This document shows positions 42,653 through 50,025 of a stretch of DNA of 50,025 nucleotides, one piece after another. The position numbers were made by a program, and so were the translations under genes. The notes below the pieces were generated by a model. It was not told the origin of the DNA and did not search any database. It saw nothing but the letters and a program-made list of their open reading frames with translations. The DNA is from an uncultured Eubacteriales bacterium (GTDB taxonomy: Bacteria > Bacillota > Clostridia > Oscillospirales > Acutalibacteraceae). The DNA is taken from positions 1-50,025 of the forward strand of contig CAJTNL010000014.1 of the NCBI GenBank assembly GCA_910577755.1, in the 5' to 3' direction. The number at the start of each line of letters is the position of its first letter. Within the stretch, counting starts at the first letter, position 1.

Positions 42653-43561
42653 CTACTGCGTTTCAAATAGTTCAGGGTAGACCTTTTGTACCATATCAGT
42701 TACCGTATTCAACATAGTTCTTCCCTGTCTTTTCATAGCAAAAGGCTCTAACTCAAAGACTCTGTCGTTTCTTACCGCATCTAAATCCCGAAAATGCTCC
42801 GACTGCTCCATTTTGGCTTTCAATCCAGCAGGACAAAAAATATAATATGGATTTGCAATTTGAATCGAACGTATATCCTCCAACCAATTGTTAGTTCCAT
42901 CTCCAAAAACATTTAAAAAACCAGCATAATCAATCAAATTGCCCCACAGGGAATCGCCTGTAGCCACATGTCCTTCTAGGTCATAAACATAGCCTGCTGT
43001 ACTTTGGTTACCATTAGAAGGAATAGAACGCGTAATATCATCTAACGTATAAAACACATTATCACAAGATTTTTCACCTTTGGTATAACCTGTCTTTCCT
43101 CCTTTCATCGCTGAGCCTACTTGACGATATAACCGTTTACAGTCTTCCCGACTTGTTGCCGGCGTAATAGCCAATACCTGAATACCCTGCTGTTCCAGTG
43201 CCGTCTTTTGTTCTATTGTCGGCTCAGAATCTACCAGCACCAACGTAATTCCTAAGCTTTTCATCACTTCCACATCATCGATAGAAATATTTGGTAAAAC
43301 AGAAAGATCACGTTGTGTGCAGTCTGCACTTTTGGCTTTTAATGTAGCCTCATAACCCATGGCTAAAATCACATCCGCAATATTTTCAGACAAAACTGAA
43401 ACACCCATTGGTTGGCTACTCAACGTCACACCTTGAATGGTAATGGGATAATCATTCTTTGCTATGCCCTGACTAATGTCGCTGCTGCCGCATCCGACAA
43501 ATATCATAGCCGTTAAAAGAGAGATTAGAACTAATGATATTATACGTTTAGATTTTTTCAT
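42653..43561 (-). CDS. ABC-type substrate-binding lipoprotein (BtuF/FepB-like)
   Basis: 302 residues from the ATG at 43561 (AAGGAGG). Signal peptide with lipobox 'MIFVGCGSS', so a membrane-tethered lipoprotein. The body is a class III periplasmic-binding fold with 'VLSENIADVILAMGYEATLKA' (here cut: 'SENIADVILAMGYE'), 'SLGITLVLVDSEP' and 'LWGNLIDYAGFLNVF'. It would bind a siderophore, haem or cobalamin. No permease or ATPase is nearby. It follows the DUF815 gene by 77 bp and is probably cotranscribed. Confidence 0.85.
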   Translation of the reverse strand: MKKSKRIISLVLISLLTAMIFVGCGSSDISQGIAKNDYPITIQGVTLSSQPMGVSVLSENIADVILAMGYEATLKAKSADCTQRDLSVLPNISIDDVEVMKSLGITLVLVDSEPTIEQKTALEQQGIQVLAITPATSREDCKRLYRQVGSAMKGGKTGYTKGEKSCDNVFYTLDDITRSIPSNGNQSTAGYVYDLEGHVATGDSLWGNLIDYAGFLNVFGDGTNNWLEDIRSIQIANPYYIFCPAGLKAKMEQSEHFRDLDAVRNDRVFELEPFAMKRQGRTMLNTVTDMVQKVYPELFETQ

Positions 43562-43638
43562 GCCGTACCTCCTTAAGATAAAACGATGCAATGTGACACA
43601 ATAGTAGTGAATCTGCAGCAATTTGTAAAGCATATGTC

Positions 43639-44880
43639 CTATATATTTCTACCCGATTTGATAGCTGCCTCTGCAAAATTCATATACTGCTGTGCGCAAC
43701 GGGGAGAACGTCCGCCGCGGATAATTGCCCATTGCTCTGCGCCGCACAGCAATTGATCCAAATGCTCTTGCATCCCCCTCTGTTCTGCTATTTCTATAAT
43801 CATATCTAAATACTTTTGCTTGTCCGGTATACTAAAGTTAACACATAACCCAAAACGATCTGCTAGCGATAGACTTTCCTGTATCGTATCTGAGCGATGC
43901 ACTTCGTCTCCATCACGGTCTGAAAAAGCTTCCCGCACCAAATGCCTGCGGTTGGAGGTCGCGTAAATCAGCGCATTATCTGGCTTGGCTGCAATTCCTC
44001 CCTCCAATACAGATTTTAAAGAAGCATAAGTATTATCTTGCTCGGTAAAAGACAGGTCATCAATTAAGATAATAAATTTCATCGGTAAGCATGCAATTTT
44101 TGCAACCAAATCCGGAAAATCCTTTAAGAACTCCTTGGGCATTTCAATCATACGTAGCCCCCGGGTATGGTATTGATTTAAAATCGCCTTAATGGTGGAA
44201 GATTTCCCAGTACCTCTATCGCCATAAAGTAAGCAATTGTTGGCAGGCAATCCACATAAAAAAGCCTCTGTATTATCCAGTATTAATCGACGTTGTTCTT
44301 CATATCCCTTTAGGTCAGATATCTGTATTTGATCAGGAAACTCCACTGGCATAATGGTTTGTTTTCTCCAAATAAAGGCATTGTATTGTGCAAAAATACC
44401 GCATCCATGCTCTTTATAAAACTCCATCAGCTGCGACAGTACTTGACTGGGAGTGCCTTTCAGAATGCTTTCTGGTTCTCCCGTTTCCCATTGCGGCAAT
44501 TTAAGATTTTTTAGTTCTTCTGCAAATTTACAGCCATTTAAAATATCTTGTGGGGTAATGCGTGCCGCTTCCATTAATACAGTTAAGTCTCTTTGAGCCA
44601 CTTGTTTTAAATCATATTCTACCTCATCTGCCGCAGCTAACTGAGAAAAAATATTTTGATCATACAAAACTACCTGTAAAATTGCATGTGCAGCTTGTTT
44701 TATCTGACGCTTATCTGCAAGTGCTTGTATTAGCTCACCCCACGCTAAAGCTACTTCTTGCGGTGTAGTGTTTGTTGCCCATAGAAGCCGGTACAGTGCT
44801 TTTACCACAGGTTGATGTAAAATCTCTTTATATACGGAAAGAGACGCCAATTTCAGCGCTATATCCGAGATTTGTCTCAT
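43639..44880 (-). CDS. DUF815-family AAA+ ATPase
   Basis: 413 residues from the ATG at 44880 (AGGAGGG). Walker A 'LLYGDRGTGKSSTIKA', Walker B 'FIILIDDLSFTEQD', sensor 'ALIYATSNRRHLV' and the DUF815 block 'HRSDTIQESLSLADRFGL'. The first 180 residues are helical and family-specific. Found in many anaerobes; its role is unknown (a chaperone- or DNA-related ATPase is inferred only from the fold). First gene of a pair with the binding lipoprotein. Confidence 0.9.
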   Translation of the reverse strand: MRQISDIALKLASLSVYKEILHQPVVKALYRLLWATNTTPQEVALAWGELIQALADKRQIKQAAHAILQVVLYDQNIFSQLAAADEVEYDLKQVAQRDLTVLMEAARITPQDILNGCKFAEELKNLKLPQWETGEPESILKGTPSQVLSQLMEFYKEHGCGIFAQYNAFIWRKQTIMPVEFPDQIQISDLKGYEEQRRLILDNTEAFLCGLPANNCLLYGDRGTGKSSTIKAILNQYHTRGLRMIEMPKEFLKDFPDLVAKIACLPMKFIILIDDLSFTEQDNTYASLKSVLEGGIAAKPDNALIYATSNRRHLVREAFSDRDGDEVHRSDTIQESLSLADRFGLCVNFSIPDKQKYLDMIIEIAEQRGMQEHLDQLLCGAEQWAIIRGGRSPRCAQQYMNFAEAAIKSGRNI

Positions 44881-44907
44881 ATCTATATCCCTCCTGTATT
44901 GTGTATT

Positions 44908-44937
44908 ATTGTACTCTTTTTTGCTAAAGAGTGTCAA
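44908..44937 (-). promoter_or_regulatory. Promoter of the DUF815 gene
   Basis: Minus strand -35 TTGACA (44932-44937), 18-bp spacer, -10 TACAAT (44908-44913). The spacer holds CTCTTT/AAAGAG, a small inverted repeat that may be an operator. Confidence 0.75.
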
Positions 44938-45262
44938 CTATGAGTTTATCCCTTGACAATATACAATTATCCAGATAAAATAGAAGAAATTATATGAATA
45001 TAATGTATCTAAAATCTTTTTCGGGATAACTGAAAACACTGCAAGACCTGTAACAATTTGAATTGCATCAATACGACAGCATCAAAATAACAAAGTTTTA
45101 AGAGAATGTTAAAACCTGTTAGTCGCTTTATCCCGAAAACCCTTTATGTACAGGGATTTAAAGCGTTTAAAAACTAAATATTTTGTTGTTCTTGCCGCCA
45201 TTTCTTTCCAAAGCAATTTTGAACCTCAAAGAAGCCTTGGAAATCTGCGGATGAATATACAC
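44938..45262. other. Intergenic, no gene seen
   Basis: About 325 bp upstream of the DUF815 promoter and the tRNA-Ser; an imperfect hairpin around 45121-45165 (CGCTTTA...TAAAGCG) is the only structure. Confidence 0.5.
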
Positions 45263-45348
45263 GGAGTGGTATCGAAGTGGTCATAACGGGACTGACTCGA
45301 AATCAGTTGTACCTCACGGTACCGTGGGTTCGAATCCCACCCACTCCG
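45263..45348 (+). tRNA. tRNA-Ser (anticodon CGA)
   Basis: 86-nt tRNA with a long variable arm. Acceptor GGAGTGG (45263-45269) pairs with CCACTCC (45341-45347); anticodon loop CTCGAAA; T-loop TTCGAAT. The CCA is encoded (45349-45351). Its 3' end borders the decayed integrative element. Confidence 0.95.
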
Positions 45349-45354
45349 CCATTG

Positions 45355-45396
45355 AGAAATCCAGTAACCATGCGGGTTGCCGGATTTCTTTTTTGT
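45355..45396 (+). terminator. tRNA-Ser terminator
   Basis: 14-bp stem with one mismatch (45356-45369 with 45375-45388), then TTCTTTTTT. Confidence 0.85.
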
Positions 45397-45424
45397 ACCC
45401 ACCTCCAAAATCACCCTCATTTTG

Positions 45425-45460
45425 GCTGTTCTTTCCAAAAATTTGGAAAGAACAGCTTTT
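45425..45460 (+). terminator. Second hairpin after tRNA-Ser
   Basis: A near-complete palindrome (arms 45425-45439 and 45442-45456) followed by TTTTAT. Confidence 0.6.
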
Positions 45461-45565
45461 ATCATTCAGGCTTGATTTCCTCTCATTTACTCTTGAAATC
45501 TCCTGATTCCGGCAGAAAAATTCCGTTCTCCATCGCCTGCGCCGAGAAAAGTTTCGAACTGTAAT

Positions 45566-45880
45566 TGGGGTAGCATAGATGTTGGCGGTAATGGAAAAAT
45601 CCGAATGCCCTAACCACTCCTGAATTTGTTTCAGGGATACGCCATTATCAAGCAATAGACTTGCGCAGAAGTGGCTCAGGTCGTGAAAAACATCCGTTTT
45701 ATACCGTAGCGCTGGATAAACTCCGGGAAATAGCTTGTCAAATACCCCGACTTCATCAACTTGCTCAGTTCGTCACAAACACATAGCCGTCGTACTGATA
45801 GTTGCAGCAAAACCTGTTTATTGAGCTCCTGCGCCTCTTTCACCTGCATAAAGTAATCCCGAAAGCTGCCCTACAAGGGG
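45566..45880 (-). pseudogene. Tyrosine integrase, C-terminal remnant
   Basis: Two overlapping frames join into one integrase C terminus. Frame one has 'DELSKLMKSGYLTSYFPEF'; after a one-base shift at an A5 run (45685-45689) frame two gives 'FHDLSHFCASLLLDNGVSL', 'KQIQEWLGHSDFSITANIYA'. The family normally reads HDLRH, so the catalytic Arg has become Ser, while the Tyr in NIYA remains. The end after the Tyr is lost. It is clearly inactive. Confidence 0.85.
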
Positions 45881-45984
45881 TAAAAGTGCACAGGCTGAAT
45901 TCCGTCTTGGCGGAGTTTTGCTCTAAAATCTGCTCTTTGCCGGACGCAGAAATTCCGTCTTACTATCTGCCTGCAATTCGTGCC

Positions 45985-46253
45985 TGCACAAAGCCCCCCG
46001 CTTGCAGCATCGGCATATTAATAAATTCGAGCGTATACACCTTTGATGCAAGCTGATTGATGTTATTTCCAATTGCGGATAAATCCCGTATTGCTGTTTA
46101 AAAACGATCGTCCGGGTTTCCTCTCAGCTCGTAGCCACAGAGCAATAATCCAATGACCGCCGACTCTGAAATATAGGCGAGTTCTGCCTTGCATTTCAGC
46201 TTGGTTTTCTCTCAGAAAGAAAGCCAAAAGTGTTTTTTGATTCTTTTGTCCAT
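45985..46253 (-). pseudogene. Mobilization protein MobC, frameshifted
   Basis: Read across frames it gives 'MDKRIKKHFWLSF', 'ESAVIGLLLCGYELRGNPDD' and 'DLSAIGNNINQLASKV', the last being the MobC hallmark (relaxosome accessory protein). At least two frameshifts break it. No relaxase gene remains. Confidence 0.7.
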
Positions 46254-46439
46254 TTGTTAGTTCCTTTCTGCAAGAGGTTGTAGTATACACCCTAACGAGA
46301 TTTACCGTTTTGCTACTTTGGGAGTACAAACGGTCTGCTCGCTACGTTGTTGCAAGCTTGATATCTTTCGTCCCGCCGCAAGCGGCGGAACTCAATTATT
46401 CCGCTGCACCTCCTTTCCCCCAAAATAACAACCCCTCTT

Positions 46440-46690
46440 ACTCTTTACGAATGTTCCGTATCGTTTCAATACAGTGAATAATCTTATACTTTTTAAGCAT
46501 AGAAAGCTCTGTTTTCAGTGCTTTAAGCTTCCAAAAGATATCGCAATTTTTTTCACTTATTACTACTTTTAACTCCTTACAAAATTCCGATCACCTGAGA
46601 TATTTGGACAGCGACAGCCCACAGTATTTTGCGTTCTACAAAAGTTTTTTTTTCTCTTTTTCGGTCACTGGTACTGATTTCAGGCATTTT
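46440..46690 (-). pseudogene. Possible second small mobilization/RHH-like remnant
   Basis: A broken frame with 'TEKEKKLL', 'NAKYCGLSLSKYLR' and 'KLKALKTELSMLKKYK' resembles ribbon-helix-helix or MobC-like proteins of such elements. Internal stops are present. The identification is tentative. Confidence 0.4.
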
Positions 46691-46757
46691 ACTCTGCATA
46701 AAATCCAGCCTCACTCGTCTAATTTGTGACGATAATGATAGCTGTGACGGATTTTTT

Positions 46758-47510
46758 CTATATAGTGGATTTGCCGTCATTTTTTATCAGCTTAATAAGC
46801 CTGCTTTTGCCCATTCGCTTCGTTCTGTATTCAATACTAATAAACTCGCTGGAGAACTGCTCCAAATACTCTGTCACCACATTAGGCGTATTTTCTGTTT
46901 CCGCCATATCCGTGATCAGTTCCGTCTTCATGCGGACCCATTAGGTACGGTTATCCATAAACTCTACTATCCCCAAAAAGGAATTACGGGATTTCTGCCT
47001 TATGAATTTTTTCGCTGTTTTTTCGCTCCCAAGCTCCCAAATAAGATCATGAAACTGCAAAGTCAGCTTCTGAGATTCCACATCACGACTGCTGGAAAGC
47101 AGCGTAGCACCGTTACCTCTTCGCTTACCTTTTAGAATATAATTGGTGTCCGCCGCACCTATAATTCCGGTAGAACCCAAAACCTGGTTAAACGGATCAT
47201 CGCCCTCCTTCAGCCTACACAGATATAGGTAATCCGCTTAATAGATGAAATATCATTGTAATCGTTGCCGTACATCCCGGTTTTCCTGCGCTGCCCTTGG
47301 AGTCTGAACCTTTTCAGAGTATCGATAATGCCAAGCATTGTTTTCGGATAGTTGTTCGGAAAATCCGTGGTTTTTTTCTCAAGCCCTCTGTGAATCAGGC
47401 CGCACATCACGGCAAAGCATAGATTGTCCGGCATATTGCGGGACTCAAACCATGCCAATCATTTATAATAGTGTTCTTCCATTTGCTTTTTCTCGGCAGT
47501 TTCCCTCTTT
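46758..47510 (-). pseudogene. RepA-like AAA ATPase, C-terminal remnant
   Basis: Across frames: 'LGIIDTLKRFRLQG', 'GMYGNDYNDISSIKRI', 'DDPFNQVLGSTGIIGAADTN', 'ATLLSSSRDVESQKLTLQFH' and a tail ending 'GKSRLIKLIKNDGKSTI'. This is the RecA-like (AAA_25) helicase/primase type common on clostridial mobile elements. Walker A is not visible and several frameshifts and stops interrupt it. Confidence 0.75.
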
Positions 47511-47600
47511 CCGCAGTTCTTTTCCCCAAATGCGTGTTTTAAGGGGTTTTCCATCACATTCAAACTCTCTTAAAATACAGGGCTTTTAGGGGATTTTAAA

Positions 47601-48641
47601 GTATAAATCAAACATTTATGCGTATTGGAGGCGGGGAGAAAGCTGCGATAAACACCCCGAAAAAAGCCAGAAAATATTGTCGTTTTGTAACATTTTCTAT
47701 TATGCTATTTGTAATCAAGTGGTATTTCATATAAAAAGAATTTATTGAACCGAATTGATGAGCAAGATTCGTGGGTTAAGGACTTTTATCACCGTATCAT
47801 TGCACAAAGTAATTGGCTCATTTATTATTAAAAATCTACAAATTTATATTTTTAATAAATTAACATTATTTTGAATTGCTTAAAATTCCCAACGAATACC
47901 TACATATCACACTACAAACAAATTGGTAAAAAAGTTATTGATTTTAACACAATCAATTGATCCTACTATTGTAATAATTATGCTAATTTCTTTTACTCTA
48001 TCTCTTTTTATTTACAGCATTCTGTACTGTCGTTATTTTTGTCAAATAAGCTTATATCAATAATTTGATTAATAAAAAGTATAACTAACAAGTAAAAAAT
48101 TCAGACAAATGCTATTTAGGATGAAGTGCATTCAAACACATTTTGGTCTTTAAATGACCTATATCCTTATGCTATTTTTATTTATTTACTACTTATTGGG
48201 ATACTAAATATTAGCAAAATATATAGCTTTTTATAATATTATTGGATTAATTCATTTTTTTGTTTAATTATAATCAGCATTCCGCAGCAAAATCTATAAG
48301 AAAAAGAAGTTTACTCGTTTGTTTTTATAGCTATATACCTCTCAATCATTTAGTTTAAAATTTAAAATGTTATTTGCTGATTAGTTAAATGCATATTTAA
48401 ACCATAACATAAATATTTTCAACAGTTTTCTAAACTAAGGCCTTGTATAGCAAAACAGTAGTGATACCAAGGTATCACTACTGTTTCTGTATGCTTATAT
48501 AAATGATAATTTTACTGCTGAATTTCCCAAAATCGCACATAAATCAACAAGGAAATTCACATTTTTATACTCAGATCAACAATTCATTATAGAGAGCTAA
48601 ATCTCTTTCATCTCTTCAATAATGCTTGCCATTCTGCTATC
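47601..48641. other. AT-rich intergenic stretch
   Basis: About 1 kb, very AT-rich, with no gene that has a start and ribosome site. A hydrophobic plus-strand frame around 48150-48300 is broken by stops and may be an old membrane-protein remnant. The hairpin at 48453-48486 is the only clear element. Confidence 0.5.
48453..48486. terminator. Hairpin, probable terminator
   Basis: Perfect 16-bp stem (48453-48468 with 48471-48486), 2-nt loop. It lies 155 bp past the stop of the surface-protein gene on the minus strand; the T run is weak. Confidence 0.5.
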
Positions 48642-50025
48642 TTAATCATTTTTTCTTTTTTTAACAAACAAAATTGTTCCTGCACCCGCTAACAATGTGG
48701 CTATACCCATTCCTATTGAAGCAACCATTAAAACAGTATTATCATCTCCTGTTTTTACATTGGATGCATCATTATAATAATAATTATCATTATAGCTAGG
48801 TAATACTGCATTGTCCACATTATTTTCTAACCATGCGGTTAATACCATTCCATCTACAAGTGGTGTATCTGATGATAGTAGATTTCCGTTTTCATCCAGC
48901 CAGCCCAAAAATCTTTGCCCTTCTGGAATATTCTTAACAATAACATCAGCTACAGTTGCTCCCTGCGGATAAGTTTCCCTAAATGTATTGTTTGCAATAC
49001 TCAACGTTACTGTAATGTCCCCAGTAGGAACTACTGGATCGACCGGAGGGATTACTACATCAGTAAAGTATGCATAGATACTTAATGTTGTTACTGTATC
49101 ATCAGCTACTAAAGTGCTGTAAAGTTGATCTGTCAACTGAACACCAGTACCGTTTGGACCTGTAAACCAACCTTTGAATTCTTTATTTGCCGGTACTGTT
49201 GGTGTGCCAGGTACAGTAATTGCTTCATTGAACAATTGAGTACTCGTCAGTGTAATATCAACTGTATAAGATCCATTTGCATCCGGTACGATGAATTGTA
49301 CTGTATACGTTTTTGGAGTCCAGATTGCATGTAGAGTATAAGTAGTTCCACCTAATCCAGTAAATTCTGTAGCAGAGATTGTATCATTAGCTGCATAAAT
49401 TGTATCAGTTCCCACTTGTGCATTTGGATTAGTGGACCAACCTGCAAAGGTATAACCTGCTCTGGTCGGTTGAGAACCATCCAATACAAGATCATTTGTT
49501 AATAAATGATGCGAAATATTTGTTGGTAAACTACCTCCAACTACATCAGTTGTATTTGCATTAAAGATAATTCCTACTTCATCAGCCTGTATAGTATCCC
49601 ACACTGCTGTAAATAGCACCGAAATACCTGCATCTAAATTAGCATTAGCTACATCATTTAGAGGAATAGAAGTTCCAGCTGCTACTTGCTCTTCTATAGT
49701 ACCTGCAGCAGTCACTTTATTATATTTCCAGCCTAATAAAATACTATTTGCCGGTGCAAAACCAACAGGCAACGCATCTTGAGTTGGTAATGTGAAAGAT
49801 TGACCATATGCAGAAGTTGCAAACTGAATATTTTGACCATTTAGCTCTCCATTGTTCAAGTAGACTGTAACAGGGTTAGCAGTCCATTGTGCAGTTAATG
49901 TTAAACCAGAAGTCAATGTTACAGATTGTGCATCTGTATAAGTGTTACCGTCACTGCCTAACCAGCCATTAAATGTATGACCTTCTTTAGCAAATGCATT
50001 GGTTGTTAAGTTTTGTGCTACGCCA
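48642..50025 (-). CDS. Cell-wall-anchored InlB-B-repeat surface protein, C-terminal part (5' end outside window)
   Basis: The frame is open to the window edge, so the N terminus is missing. At least four InlB-B/Listeria-Bacteroides (Flg_new-like) repeats are visible by their 'F.GW......G......L.A.W' pattern: 'HTFNGWLGSDG', 'YTFAGWSTNPNAQVG', 'KEFKGWFTGPNG' and 'QRFLGWLDENGN'. The C terminus has a sorting signal: 'NVKTGDDN' (NPKTG-like), a hydrophobic helix ('VLMVASIGMGIATLLAGAG') and 'VKKRKND'. A sortase should fix it to peptidoglycan. Function is probably adhesion; partner unknown. Confidence 0.88.
   Translation of the reverse strand, partial: GVAQNLTTNAFAKEGHTFNGWLGSDGNTYTDAQSVTLTSGLTLTAQWTANPVTVYLNNGELNGQNIQFATSAYGQSFTLPTQDALPVGFAPANSILLGWKYNKVTAAGTIEEQVAAGTSIPLNDVANANLDAGISVLFTAVWDTIQADEVGIIFNANTTDVVGGSLPTNISHHLLTNDLVLDGSQPTRAGYTFAGWSTNPNAQVGTDTIYAANDTISATEFTGLGGTTYTLHAIWTPKTYTVQFIVPDANGSYTVDITLTSTQLFNEAITVPGTPTVPANKEFKGWFTGPNGTGVQLTDQLYSTLVADDTVTTLSIYAYFTDVVIPPVDPVVPTGDITVTLSIANNTFRETYPQGATVADVIVKNIPEGQRFLGWLDENGNLLSSDTPLVDGMVLTAWLENNVDNAVLPSYNDNYYYNDASNVKTGDDNTVLMVASIGMGIATLLAGAGTILFVKKRKND

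Larger units (their letters stand above)
45352..47600 (-). mobile_element. Decayed integrative mobilizable element next to tRNA-Ser
   Basis: From the tRNA outward, minus-strand remnants of a tyrosine integrase, MobC, a second small mobilization-like protein and a RepA-like ATPase follow in the order of small mobilizable elements. All are interrupted by frameshifts or stops. The base composition is more GC-rich than the surrounding AT-rich DNA. No second att copy was identified, so the outer border (about 47.6 kb) is approximate. Confidence 0.75.

Noticed and set aside
45226..45465. 79-codon minus-strand frame with 'WDSNPRYREVQLISSQSRYD'
   Set aside because: Antisense of tRNA-Ser.

Overview
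The window looks like about 50 kb of chromosome from a low-GC, anaerobic, endospore-forming Gram-positive bacterium of the class Clostridia. The evidence is a set of spore genes (gpr, spoIIP, spoVAC, spoVAD, spoVAE), pyruvate:ferredoxin oxidoreductase, a clostridial ferredoxin, strong AGGAGG ribosome sites, and a yaaO-holB-ricT-trmN6-rsmI cluster ordered as in Bacillus subtilis. Family or genus cannot be fixed from this sequence alone.

Layout. 1-2.8 kb: the tail of a cell-surface repeat protein, a translationally coupled 53-residue membrane peptide, about 1 kb of AT-rich DNA and a GT14-like glycosyltransferase. 2.8-7.6 kb: an HxlR regulator divergent from an NTF2-fold protein, the ilvB-ilvN-ilvC operon, and a YcxB-like membrane protein. 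7.9-10.4 kb: tRNA-Arg, then a secreted DNase-I-fold/crystallin protein between two inverted IS5-type transposase remnants, then a decayed tRNA. 10.6-18 kb: CPBP protease and tadA, a 61-bp perfect palindrome, and the conserved replication/translation operon. 18-20 kb: three small XRE regulators, one preceded by three operators spaced exactly 30 bp, and an unexplained hairpin-rich 400 bp. 20-32.5 kb: sporulation genes (spoIIP, gpr, spoVAE on the minus strand; spoVAC, spoVAD on the plus strand) mixed with rpsT, rpsO, a phosphohexomutase and a ComEC-like hydrolase. 32.8-44.9 kb: FUSC-type membrane protein, PFOR, CNNM/CBS transporter, a preQ1-I-riboswitch-controlled queT-trkH operon, an orphan metal/cofactor-binding lipoprotein and a DUF815 AAA+ ATPase. 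45.2-47.6 kb: tRNA-Ser followed by a decayed integrative mobilizable element (integrase, MobC, RepA-like ATPase, all frameshifted). 48.6-50 kb: the C-terminal part of a cell-wall-anchored InlB-B-repeat protein running off the window.

How the genes work together. The ilv genes make branched-chain amino-acid precursors. The holB cluster couples clamp loading to RNA modification (tRNA A37, 16S C1402) and to the Fe-S protein RicT. The spore genes cover engulfment (SpoIIP), spore-protein degradation (GPR) and dipicolinate transport (SpoVA). PFOR and the ferredoxin fit fermentative electron flow. No complete novel system could be proven. The least explained parts are the phased-operator XRE cluster, the hairpin-rich block at 19.6-20.0 kb, the empty kilobase at 41.7-42.65 kb with its orphan terminator, and the secreted nuclease-fold cassette.
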